Assembly (NCBI GenBank): GCA_963757125.1
Contig: CAVWQP010000006.1
Coordinates: forward strand, 1 to 64,000
Direction: 5' to 3'
Length of the DNA stretch: 64,000 nucleotides
DNA from: CAVVSD01 sp963757125
GTDB taxonomy: Bacteria; Actinomycetota; Thermoleophilia; Solirubrobacterales; Solirubrobacteraceae
Program-made: the position numbers and the translations under genes
Shown: piece after piece, positions 57,014 through 64,000 of the stretch
Layout: the number at the start of each line of letters is the position of its first letter
How positions within the stretch are numbered: the first letter of the stretch is position 1
Notes under the pieces: generated by a model
Database searches by the model: none
What the model saw: only the letters and a program-made list of their open reading frames with translations
Told to the model about the DNA's origin: nothing

Positions 57014-58811
57014 ACGGTTCGTCAGCCCCTACGACGATCCGGCGCCGGAGGAGGCGGAGGGCTGGAAGGAGCTCTACCCCTACTACCTGCACTTCCGCGA
57101 GGACCGCCGCGACGTCGAGGAGGCGAAGTTCTGGTTCGCCGACCTCCAGCACTGGCCTCGCGTCTTCAAGCCGTTCGACACGATCACGGTGGAGTTCGCC
57201 TGTCGGTGCCTCGGCCAATACAACACGCGCCACTGGGTGATCCCGCCCGCGAACGGGATCGACTACCGCGTCCACAACGGCTACCTCTACATGAGCCCGG
57301 TGGGCGTCCCGGAGGAGGAGATCGCCGCGCGCGTGCCCGAGTTCCTCGAGCGCGCCGGGCACTACTTCGCCAACTGGCCCGCGCTCCTGGAGAACTGGGA
57401 CCGCAAGATCAAGGAGATGATCGGAGAGCTCGAGGCGCTGACCTTCGAGCCGCTGCCCGACCGGGTCGCGATGGAGGACATCGTCGGCGGCGCCGGGCAC
57501 GACCCGCATCTCACGCTCACCGAGAACTACAACCGCGCGGTCGAGCTCGCCTACCGCGCGTTCCAGTACCACTTCGAGTTCCTGAACCTCGGCTACGTCG
57601 CCTACCTGGACTTCTTCGGGTTCTGCAAGGAGGCGTTCCCGGGGATCTCCGACCTCGGCATCGCGAAGATGGTGCAGGGCATCGAGGTCGACCTGTTCAA
57701 GCCCGACGACGAGCTCAAGAAGCTCGCGCGCCTCGCGGTCGAGCTCGACGTCGCCGGCCCGCTGTCGCGCGGCACCGTCGACGAGGCGCTCGCGGCCGTC
57801 GCCGCCGCGCCCCGCGGGGAGGAGTGGGTCGCCGCCTGGGAGGCCGCGAAGGTCCCGTGGTTCAACTTCTCCTCCGGCAGCGGCATGTACAGCGACGACA
57901 AGGTGTGGCTCGACCACCCCGACATCCCGCTGGGTTTCGTGCGCGACTACGTCGCGCGCGTGCAGGAGGGTCAGGACATCGCGCGGCCGACCGAGCAGAT
58001 CGCCGCCGAGCGCGAGCGGATCACCGGCGAGTACCGCGCCCTGCTGCCCGACGACGAGACGCGCGCGGCGTTCGACGAGAAGCTCGGGCTGTCGCGGATG
58101 GTGTTCCCGTACGTCGAGAACCACAACTTCTACATCGAGCACTGGTCGATGTCGCTGTTCTGGCGCCACATCCGCAAGCTCGGCCAGGTGTTCGCCGACG
58201 CGGGGTTCTGGGACGACGCCGACGACATCTTCTACCTGCGCCGCGACGAGGTCCCCACGGCGCTGTTCGACCTCGGCAACGGCTGGGCCGTCGGCGCCGA
58301 CACGATGGGCCAGTTCCACTGGCCGGCGATCATCGCCCGCCGCAAGGAGATCGTCGCCGGGCTGTCGGCGAAGACGCCGCCCCCGGCGATGAACGAGCCG
58401 CCCGCCGTCATCACCGAGCCGTTCACGATCATGTTGTTCGGCATCACGACCGAGCGCGTGGGCGCGTGGCTGTCGGGATCGGAGGACAGCGACGAGCTGA
58501 CCGGCATGGCGGCCTCGCCCGGCCGGGCCGAGGGGATCGCGCGCGTCGTGATGGACACCGCGGACCTCGCGGCCGTCCAGGACGGCGAGATCCTCGTCAC
58601 CCGCGTGACGGCGCCGAGCTGGGGGCCCGTGTTCGACCGCCTGGGGGCGGTCGTCACGGACATCGGCGGGATGATGAGCCACGCGGCGATCATCTGCCGC
58701 GAGTACGGGCTGCCGGCGGTCACCGGCGCGGGATCGGCGACCGTCAACATCCAGACCGGCGACCGCGTGGTGGTCGACGGCGACGCGGGCACCGTCTCCA
58801 TCCTGTCTTGA
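56994..58811 (+). CDS. Dikinase substrate/phosphohistidine subunit (PEP-utilising mobile domain; HpeI/PpsA/rifampicin-phosphotransferase-like)
   Basis: A 605-residue protein lacking an ATP-grasp domain. Residues ~1-480 form the central substrate-binding region seen in rifampicin phosphotransferase and related aryl dikinases (KFWFADLQHWPRVFKPFD, FNFSSGSGMYSDDKVW, ENHNFYIEHWSMSLFWR). Residues ~495-605 are the swivelling domain with phospho-accepting His563 in GGMMSHAAIICREYGLPAV. Phenylphosphate synthase is split in the same way into an ATP-grasp subunit and a ~70-kDa His subunit. Here the ATP-grasp partner is fused to the P450 just upstream. The substrate is likely a phenolic or other hydroxyl compound. 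Confidence 0.87.
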   Translation: MTTQPAERFVSPYDDPAPEEAEGWKELYPYYLHFREDRRDVEEAKFWFADLQHWPRVFKPFDTITVEFACRCLGQYNTRHWVIPPANGIDYRVHNGYLYMSPVGVPEEEIAARVPEFLERAGHYFANWPALLENWDRKIKEMIGELEALTFEPLPDRVAMEDIVGGAGHDPHLTLTENYNRAVELAYRAFQYHFEFLNLGYVAYLDFFGFCKEAFPGISDLGIAKMVQGIEVDLFKPDDELKKLARLAVELDVAGPLSRGTVDEALAAVAAAPRGEEWVAAWEAAKVPWFNFSSGSGMYSDDKVWLDHPDIPLGFVRDYVARVQEGQDIARPTEQIAAERERITGEYRALLPDDETRAAFDEKLGLSRMVFPYVENHNFYIEHWSMSLFWRHIRKLGQVFADAGFWDDADDIFYLRRDEVPTALFDLGNGWAVGADTMGQFHWPAIIARRKEIVAGLSAKTPPPAMNEPPAVITEPFTIMLFGITTERVGAWLSGSEDSDELTGMAASPGRAEGIARVVMDTADLAAVQDGEILVTRVTAPSWGPVFDRLGAVVTDIGGMMSHAAIICREYGLPAVTGAGSATVNIQTGDRVVVDGDAGTVSILS

Positions 58812-59407
58812 CCGACCGCTATGCCACCGCCTGGGCCGCAGCGCGGCCGTACATGCGCGCGCGCAAGAACGACGTCCACATCCCGCTGTCCTTCTGGTAC
58901 GCCGAGCGCCTGCTCGAGCGCCACCCGGAGGCCGATGCGGACGTCGTGCTGCTCGCGATCATGTTCCACGACACCGGCTGGGCCGTGATCGACGAGGAGC
59001 GCATCTTCCGGGAGGGCTTCGCGACGGGCGACCAGGAGGTTGACCTGTCCTCCGATGTGCGGATCCTGCACGAGAAGGAGGGTGCCCGGCTCGCCGCCGA
59101 TGCGCTCGGCGGCGCGTGGGACCCGGCGGTCGTCGAGGAGGTCGTGACGATCATCGACGGCCACGACTCGCGCGTGCACGCGCTGTCGCGCAACGACGAG
59201 CTCGTGAAGGACGCCGACAAGCTGTGGCGCTACTCGGTCACCGGCCTGAGCGTGAGCTGCGACTGGTTCTCCATGACCCCCGGGCAGTACGCCGCGCGCC
59301 TCGAGCGCCAGGTGCGCGAGGCGCTGTTCACCGACGCGGCGCGGGAGATCGGCGCGCGCGACCTCGCCCAGAGCAGGGCGATCCTCAAGGCGGACCTCCT
59401 CGCATGA
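58808..59407 (+). CDS. HD-domain phosphohydrolase-like protein (copy 1)
   Basis: A ~199-residue HD-fold protein: NDVHIPLSFWYAERLLERHP, the metal motif MFHDTGWAV, IIDGHDSR and KDADKLWRY. The HD residues and downstream His/Asp fit a metal-dependent phosphohydrolase. The TTG at 58808 overlaps the dikinase TGA (TTGA) and is the most likely start; an internal ATG at 58853 is possible. It is a clear paralogue of the next gene. In a pathway that phosphorylates a substrate, a phosphatase step is expected, which fits these two proteins. Confidence 0.8.
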   Translation: MTDRYATAWAAARPYMRARKNDVHIPLSFWYAERLLERHPEADADVVLLAIMFHDTGWAVIDEERIFREGFATGDQEVDLSSDVRILHEKEGARLAADALGGAWDPAVVEEVVTIIDGHDSRVHALSRNDELVKDADKLWRYSVTGLSVSCDWFSMTPGQYAARLERQVREALFTDAAREIGARDLAQSRAILKADLLA

Positions 59408-59979
59408 GCACCTACGACGAGATCTACGCGCTGGCCGAGCCGTACTGGCAGACGCGGTCCAACGAGGTGCACGTCCCCGGTGCCTACGCGCTGGCGCAGC
59501 GGCTGCTCGAGGCGCACCCGGAGGCCGACGCCGACATCGTCCTCCCGGCGGTCCTGCTGCACGACTGCGGCTACTTCCTCGTGCCCGAGGAGGACCACCT
59601 CAAGGGCCTCGCCGGCGCGCCGGTCGGGTGGGAGCCCGACATCACCCGCCGGCACGAGATCGAGGGCGCGCGGATCGCGGGGGAGATCCTCGCGCAGGTC
59701 GGCTACGACGCCGAGCGGACCGTGCGCATCCAGGAGATCATCGACGGGCACGACTCGCGCACGGAGGCGCTGTCGCTCGAGGACGCGCTCATGAAGGACG
59801 CCGACAAGCTCTGGCGCTACACGGAGAGCGGCGTCCGCATCTGCTGCGGGTGGATGGACCGCACCCCGGAGGACTTCATGGACTTCGTGGAGTCGCGCAT
59901 CGACACCTGGCTGCTCACCGACGCGGGCCGCGAGCTGGCCCGCGAGACGCTCGCGGAGTCCCGTTGCGCGTCCTGGTGA
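59404..59979 (+). CDS. HD-domain phosphohydrolase-like protein (copy 2)
   Basis: A 191-residue HD-fold protein, MSTYDEIYALAEPYWQTRSN. Motifs are VLLHDCGYFLVPEED, RHEIEGARIAG, IIDGHDSRTEALS and MKDADKLWRY, aligned along their length with copy 1 (shared HPEADAD, DGHDSR, KDADKLWRY). The ATG overlaps copy 1 by 4 bp. Two adjacent diverged copies suggest either a heterodimer or two phosphorylated intermediates. The 3' end overlaps the SDR gene by 16 bp. Confidence 0.82.
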   Translation: MSTYDEIYALAEPYWQTRSNEVHVPGAYALAQRLLEAHPEADADIVLPAVLLHDCGYFLVPEEDHLKGLAGAPVGWEPDITRRHEIEGARIAGEILAQVGYDAERTVRIQEIIDGHDSRTEALSLEDALMKDADKLWRYTESGVRICCGWMDRTPEDFMDFVESRIDTWLLTDAGRELARETLAESRCASW

Positions 59980-60704
59980 CGGGCGCGGGGCGCGGGCTCG
60001 GCCGCGCGTTCGCGCTCGCGTTCGCCGCGCAGGGCGACGTGGTCGCCGCGGCCGACCTCGACGCTGCCGCCGCGGTCGAGACCGCCCGCCTCGCGGGCGG
60101 CGGCGCCATCGGCGTCGCCCTCGACGTCGCGGACGCCCGGTCCGTGCGCGACGCCGTGGGCGACATGGTCGCCCAGCTCGGCGGCGTCGACGTGCTCGTG
60201 AACAACGCGGGCCTCTACGCGGGCCTGCGGCGCGGCGCGTTCTTCGAGCTCGACGAGGGCGAGTGGGACCGCGTCATGGCCGTGAACGTCAAGGGCACGT
60301 GGCTGTGCGCGTCCGCCTGCCTGCCGGTGATGCGCGAGCAGGGCGCGGGATCGATCGTGAACATCGCGTCGACCACCGCGATCAACGGGTCCGCCGGGTT
60401 CGCGCACTACGTGGCGTCGAAGGGCGCGGTCATCGCGCTCACCCGATCGATGGCGCGCGAGGCGGGCCCCCTCGGGGTCCGGGTGAACGTCATCGCCCCC
60501 GGCTTCACGCTGACCGAGGCGAGCCGTGAGCTGTTCGCCGAGGAGGGCCGCGACCCCGAGACCTACGCGCTCGACCGCGGGTCGCTCAAGCGCCCCGCGC
60601 AGCCGGAGGACGTCGTCGGCGCCGCGCTGTGGCTCGCGGGCGACGGCGCCGGCTACGTGACCGGTCAGACGATCGTCGTCGACGGCGGGCGCATCTTCGT
60701 CTAG
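59964..60704 (+). CDS. Short-chain dehydrogenase/reductase (classical SDR)
   Basis: A 246-residue classical SDR. The cofactor motif is TGAGRGLG, followed by NNAGLYAG; the catalytic Ser is in NIASTTAING; YxxxK is YVASK. The C-terminal motif is GYVTGQTIVVDGG. An acidic residue at the end of beta-2 (AAADLDAAA) suggests NAD(H) preference. The start is TTG 59964, with GGAG 5 bp upstream, overlapping the HD gene. As the last gene of the P450-dikinase operon it probably oxidises or reduces a side-chain hydroxyl/ketone. Confidence 0.86.
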   Translation: MRVLVTGAGRGLGRAFALAFAAQGDVVAAADLDAAAAVETARLAGGGAIGVALDVADARSVRDAVGDMVAQLGGVDVLVNNAGLYAGLRRGAFFELDEGEWDRVMAVNVKGTWLCASACLPVMREQGAGSIVNIASTTAINGSAGFAHYVASKGAVIALTRSMAREAGPLGVRVNVIAPGFTLTEASRELFAEEGRDPETYALDRGSLKRPAQPEDVVGAALWLAGDGAGYVTGQTIVVDGGRIFV

Positions 60705-61695
60705 GGGTGGCGACGGTGGCCGGGCGGCGCGGCCGCCTCGAAGGCCGTAACAGCCGCCGGAGGCGGGCCCCCGGGCGTTTCTGACGGGCCTCGCGCGGGG
60801 CCATGCCGTAGGCCGCCCGGAAGGCGCGGCTGAAGTGCGCCGGGCTCACGAACCCCCAGCGCATCGCGATGTCGAGGACCGAGTCGCCCGCACGCCGCGG
60901 ATCCTCCAGGTCGCGCCGGCAGCGCTCCAGCCGGCGGTCGCGGATCGTCTCCGCGATCGTCCGCTCGCCATCCGCGAACAGCCGGTCGAGGTGGCGGCGG
61001 GAGATGAAGTGCGCCGCCGCGATCGACTCGGGGTCGAGCGCCGGGTCGCCGAGGTGCTCGTCGATGTGCCCGCGGACGAGCGTGCGCAGCGCGTCGGGCG
61101 CGCGCGGGACGACGGCCGTGCCGTCGTAGAGGGCGCCGACGAGCTCGAGCAGGCCGTCGGCGAGACCCGGTGCCGGAGGCGAGGCCGACCCCAGGTCGGC
61201 CAGCAGCGTGCGCAGGTAGCGGCGCAGGAGCGGGCCCGCGCCCTGTGCCCCGGAGATCGTCGTGGCGGTCCGCCCGCTGATCCGGCTGCCGCGTAACAGC
61301 GGCTCGGGGCAGTACGTCACGAGGAGGTCGTGCTGCGTGTGGGCGTCGACGGCGTAGGGGCGCGACGACGCCCAGCTGGCGAAGTCGCCCGCCGACAGCA
61401 CCGAGCGGCGCCCATCCTGCTCGACGACGCAGCGGCCCGCCAGCAGCAGCGACACCTGCACCCACTCTGGGTCGCTCGCGCCGATCATCGCGCGCGAGCG
61501 CGTGACCCTGGAGGGATCCGCCCGCAGCCGGTAGAGGGTGAGCGGACCGAGGGGATGACGCGCAACACGGCCCTCGAAGGGCGTGTCGCCGCGCGGCCGG
61601 ACCGAGAGCGGCTCGAAGACCCGCGGCGTCGCGTCCGCCCACAGGTCGAAGCGCTCGCCCGGCGGAACCTCCCCGGTGTCGATGACGACGCTCAT
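60586..61695 (-). CDS. AraC-family regulator (FeaR/NphR-like)
   Basis: An AraC activator closely related to that at 39407: MSVVIDTGEVPPGERFDLW at the start, and HTH motifs HFISRRHLDRLFADGERT and IAMRWGFVSPAHFSRAFRAAYG. The conserved protein ends near APREARQ (~60785). The frame then continues with an Arg-rich tail to 60586, overlapping the SDR gene by 118 bp. A one-base shift would instead end it at 60701 with a 4-bp overlap, so the true C-terminus is unclear. It probably controls the P450-dikinase operon or the divergent monooxygenase gene (71-bp gap). Confidence 0.82.
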   Translation of the reverse strand: MSVVIDTGEVPPGERFDLWADATPRVFEPLSVRPRGDTPFEGRVARHPLGPLTLYRLRADPSRVTRSRAMIGASDPEWVQVSLLLAGRCVVEQDGRRSVLSAGDFASWASSRPYAVDAHTQHDLLVTYCPEPLLRGSRISGRTATTISGAQGAGPLLRRYLRTLLADLGSASPPAPGLADGLLELVGALYDGTAVVPRAPDALRTLVRGHIDEHLGDPALDPESIAAAHFISRRHLDRLFADGERTIAETIRDRRLERCRRDLEDPRRAGDSVLDIAMRWGFVSPAHFSRAFRAAYGMAPREARQKRPGARLRRLLRPSRRPRRPATVATPRRRCARRRRRSSDRSRSRRRRPRATARRRRRPPAARGA

Positions 61696-61766
61696 CTCCC
61701 GGCCACGCAGGCTATCCGTCCGGCTCGGGCAAGAACCCCGCCCGCGGGACACGTACCGTGGCCGGC

Positions 61767-62975
61767 ATGAGCGCTGCCGTCGAGACCCCACAGGACCTGC
61801 TGGCCCGCGCCGAGGCGCTGCGCCCTGCGCTCATCGAGCGCCAGGCGGAGACCGAGCGTCTCGCGTGCTACCCGGAGGCGACCCACCGCGACTTCCTCGA
61901 CGCCGGGTTCTACCGCCTGCTGACGCCGCGGCGCTTCGGCGGCTTCGAGCTGGACTTCGCGAGCTACCTCAAGGTGATGATCGAGGTCGCCCGCGGCTGC
62001 CCGTCCACCGGCTGGTCGCTGTGCCTGCCCAACGGCCACACCCTCCTGCTCGCGAGCCTCTATCCCGAGGAGGCGCAGACGGCGCTGCTGAGCGACCACT
62101 TCTTCGCGGCCTCCTTCGGCGCCCCGGTCGGCGAGGCCGTCCCCGTCGACGGCGGCTGGCATCTGACCGGCACCTGGCCGTACTCGTCGGGCATCGCGTG
62201 GTCGACGCACTTCATGGGCCAGACGATGGTCCCGGGCGAGACGAAGCCGATGCTGTTCGTCGCGCCGCGCTCCTCCTGGAAGATGCTCGACGACTGGGGC
62301 GACTCCCTCGGCCTGAAGGGCTCCGCGTCGCACAGCGTCCGCTTCGACGGCGGCTTCGTCGACGAGCTGTTCTGCCTGCACGAGCTGGTCATGGTCGACG
62401 TCGACGTCGACGAGCCCACGCCGGGCTACCTGCTCCACGGCAACCCGATGTACGCCGGGCGCTCACTGGGGCTGTTCATGTGCGAGCTGACCGCGGTCGT
62501 CGTCGGCGCCGGGCGCGCAGTGCTGGACGAGTACGAGAGGATCATCACGTCCCGGCAGACGACCTGGGGCCCGAAGATGCTCCGCTACCAGCACGCCGAC
62601 TACCAGCGGCACCTGGGCATGGGGATGGCCCAGATCCACATGGCCGAGGCCGCCGTGCTGCACATGGCGGAGGAGTGGACCGAGCTGTGCCGGCGGGGGA
62701 TGGAGGACGGCGTGCCCTACAGCTCGCTGGACGACCACCGGATCGCCGTCGTCGCCACGCAGGCCGCGCGGTCGGTGTACGCCGCCGTGCAGGACCTGTT
62801 CCAGTCGGCGGGCTCCAGCGCGTCGCGCGACGGCCAGCGGATGCAGCGCTACGTCCGCGACCTCGGCACGTACTGGTCGCACAACACGCCGTCGCAGTAC
62901 GAGCTGCTCTCGCAGACGCTCGCGATGCTCCACCTCGGCTTCCCCTCCGACCAGCTGCCGGCCACGGGGGCGTGA
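61767..62975 (+). CDS. Group-D flavin-dependent monooxygenase / acyl-CoA-dehydrogenase-like oxidoreductase
   Basis: A 402-residue third member of the paralogous set (27215, 41480): LDAGFYRLLTPRRFGGFELD, VDGGWHLTGTWPYSSGIAWS, and the C-terminal helix QSAGSSASRDGQRMQRYVRD. It diverges most in the flavin segment (PYSSG in place of DYCSG). ATG 61767 is used; GTG 61758 is an alternative. The GTGA overlap couples it to the nitronate-monooxygenase-like gene. It needs reduced flavin from an unidentified reductase. Confidence 0.82.
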   Translation: MSAAVETPQDLLARAEALRPALIERQAETERLACYPEATHRDFLDAGFYRLLTPRRFGGFELDFASYLKVMIEVARGCPSTGWSLCLPNGHTLLLASLYPEEAQTALLSDHFFAASFGAPVGEAVPVDGGWHLTGTWPYSSGIAWSTHFMGQTMVPGETKPMLFVAPRSSWKMLDDWGDSLGLKGSASHSVRFDGGFVDELFCLHELVMVDVDVDEPTPGYLLHGNPMYAGRSLGLFMCELTAVVVGAGRAVLDEYERIITSRQTTWGPKMLRYQHADYQRHLGMGMAQIHMAEAAVLHMAEEWTELCRRGMEDGVPYSSLDDHRIAVVATQAARSVYAAVQDLFQSAGSSASRDGQRMQRYVRDLGTYWSHNTPSQYELLSQTLAMLHLGFPSDQLPATGA

Positions 62976-64000
62976 TCGAGCTCGGGCATCCGATCGTCGC
63001 GGCGCCCATGGCGGGCGGCGCCTCGACGCCCGCGCTCGCGGCGGCGGTCGGCGAGGCCGGCGGCCTCGGGTTCCTCGCCGCCGGCTACAAGACGCCGGAG
63101 GCGGTGCGCGAGGAGATCGCGGCGATCCGCTCGCTCACGGCGCGGCCCTTCGGGGTGAACATCTTCGCGCCGCCGGGCGACAGCGATCCGGGGGAGGTCG
63201 AGCGCTTCGCGGCCCGGCTGGGGGAGGAGGCCTCGCGGATCGGGATCACGCTGGGCCGCGCGAAGCACGACGACGACGCCTGGGAGGCGAAGCTCGAGCT
63301 CGTCGCCCGCGAGCGGGTGCCGGTCGTGTCGTTCGCCTTCGGCTGCCCGGCGCGTGAGGTGGTCGCGGAGCTGCGCGACGCCGGAGCGGAGACGTGGGTG
63401 ACGGTCACGACGCCGGCAGAGGCGCGGACGGCGGCGCGCGCGGGCGCCGACGCCCTGGTGGTGCAGGGCGTCGAGGCGGGCGCGCACCGCGGGAGCTTCG
63501 ACGATGCGGCGCCGGGCGACATCGGGCTGCTCGCGCTCCTGCAGCTCGTCCGCGCGCAGGTCGACCTGCCGATGATCGCCGCCGGCGGCATCGCGACCGG
63601 CGCCGGCGTGGCCGCGGTGCTCGCGGCCGGTGCGTCCGCCGCCGCGCTCGGGACGGCGTTCCTGCGCTCGCGCGAGGCCGGGACGTCGCCGCTGCACCGC
63701 GCCGCGCTGGGGACCGAGGAGCCGACCGCACTGACGCGGGCGTTCACGGGGCGCACGGCCCGCGGGATCGCCAACCGGTTCCTGCTCGAGCACTCCGCCG
63801 ACGCCCCGTCGGCCTATCCCGACGTCCACCACATCACGGCACCGCTGCGCGCCGCGGCGCGCGACCGCAACGACCCCGACCTGCTGCACCTCTGGGCCGG
63901 GCAGGCGCACGCCCTCACGCGCGACGTGTCGGCCGGGGCGTTCGTGGAGGAGCTGTCGGCGGGCGCGCGTCGCGCGCTCCGCGACGCAGCCCAGCGCTGG
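62972..64000 (+). CDS. Nitronate monooxygenase-like FMN enzyme (NPD family; runs off the window end)
   Basis: An open frame of 343 codons from GTG 62972 to the last base, with no stop in the window. The protein starts MIELGHPIVAAPMAGGASTP and carries the NPD/2-nitropropane dioxygenase TIM-barrel motifs: GGLGFLAAGYKTP, GVNIFAPPG, ADALVVQGVEAGAHRG (the flavin/catalytic His region), IAAGGIATGAGVAAVLAAGA and ALGTAFL. The family oxidises alkyl nitronates with FMN and O2, though many members have unknown substrates. It is coupled by a 4-bp overlap to the flavin monooxygenase. The conserved core looks complete, so only the end is missing. Confidence 0.85.
   Translation, partial: MIELGHPIVAAPMAGGASTPALAAAVGEAGGLGFLAAGYKTPEAVREEIAAIRSLTARPFGVNIFAPPGDSDPGEVERFAARLGEEASRIGITLGRAKHDDDAWEAKLELVARERVPVVSFAFGCPAREVVAELRDAGAETWVTVTTPAEARTAARAGADALVVQGVEAGAHRGSFDDAAPGDIGLLALLQLVRAQVDLPMIAAGGIATGAGVAAVLAAGASAAALGTAFLRSREAGTSPLHRAALGTEEPTALTRAFTGRTARGIANRFLLEHSADAPSAYPDVHHITAPLRAAARDRNDPDLLHLWAGQAHALTRDVSAGAFVEELSAGARRALRDAAQRW

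Noticed and set aside
1..64000. Mobile elements, integrases, CRISPR arrays, prophage genes
   Set aside because: No transposase or integrase motifs, no regularly spaced direct repeats and no terminal inverted repeats were recognised, although paralogue density suggests past local duplication.

Overview
This window is about 72% GC and almost entirely coding. The genes are densely packed, with many 4-bp ATGA/GTGA overlaps and frequent GTG or TTG starts. GC content, start-codon use and gene families suggest a high-GC actinobacterium, plausibly a soil member of Thermoleophilia (Solirubrobacterales). That placement is inference; no rRNA or marker phylogeny is present. I see no tRNA, rRNA, CRISPR array, prophage or insertion sequence.

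Layout. (1) 1-5.2 kb: the end of an NAD-dependent molybdenum formate dehydrogenase operon (NuoF-like beta subunit, a separate Fe-S subunit, the Mo catalytic subunit) with a MoeA-like cofactor gene. (2) 5.2-10 kb: two divergent RTX-repeat secreted proteins, a two-component system, signal peptidase I and a polysaccharide deacetylase. (3) 10-25.6 kb: an oligopeptide-type ABC transporter downstream of a TPP enzyme, an SsuD-like flavin monooxygenase (frameshifted) and an acyl-CoA-dehydrogenase-like oxidoreductase. The methionine genes metY and metX follow, with a CoA-binding protein between them. Together these look like a sulfur acquisition and assimilation block. (4) 25.6-44 kb: an accessory catabolic region. 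It holds five MetE-C-terminal-like zinc methyl/alkyl transferase paralogues, two near-identical GntR/FCD regulators, a fused carboxyltransferase, a vanillyl-alcohol/eugenol-oxidase-type flavoprotein, an AraC regulator, a hydroquinone-type ring-cleaving VOC dioxygenase, two group-D flavin monooxygenases and a zinc alcohol dehydrogenase. (5) 44-49.3 kb: a Liv/HAAT ABC transporter whose binding-protein and permease genes carry about six frameshifts while its two ATPases are intact. (6) 49.3-52.5 kb: an atypical response regulator, a peptidoglycan-binding membrane protein and an Ala/Pro/Val-repeat surface protein. (7) 52.5-64 kb: a second catabolic island with a zinc alcohol dehydrogenase, a LysR regulator and a five-gene operon. 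That operon encodes a cytochrome P450 fused in frame to a PEP-synthase-type ATP-grasp domain, the matching central/phosphohistidine dikinase subunit, two paralogous HD-domain proteins and an SDR. An AraC regulator, a third flavin monooxygenase and a nitronate-monooxygenase-like gene follow.

How it may work together. Regions 4, 5 and 7 look like a programme for uptake and breakdown of phenolic, possibly lignin-derived, compounds: side-chain oxidation (VAO-type enzyme and dehydrogenases), hydroxylation (P450 and group-D flavin enzymes), phosphorylation of a hydroxyl by a split dikinase, and ring cleavage. An identical 15-bp element containing a perfect 12-bp palindrome (AATGTGCACATT) lies in the promoters of the dioxygenase operon and of the stretch leading to the Liv operon. 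A degenerate copy lies between a MetE-like gene and a GntR gene. This ties transport and catabolism to a likely shared GntR repressor. The P450-dikinase fusion with its HD-HD-SDR operon, and the five MetE-like enzymes, are the most novel parts.

About ten single-base frameshifts interrupt otherwise well-conserved genes. They are most concentrated in the Liv genes and may be assembly errors.
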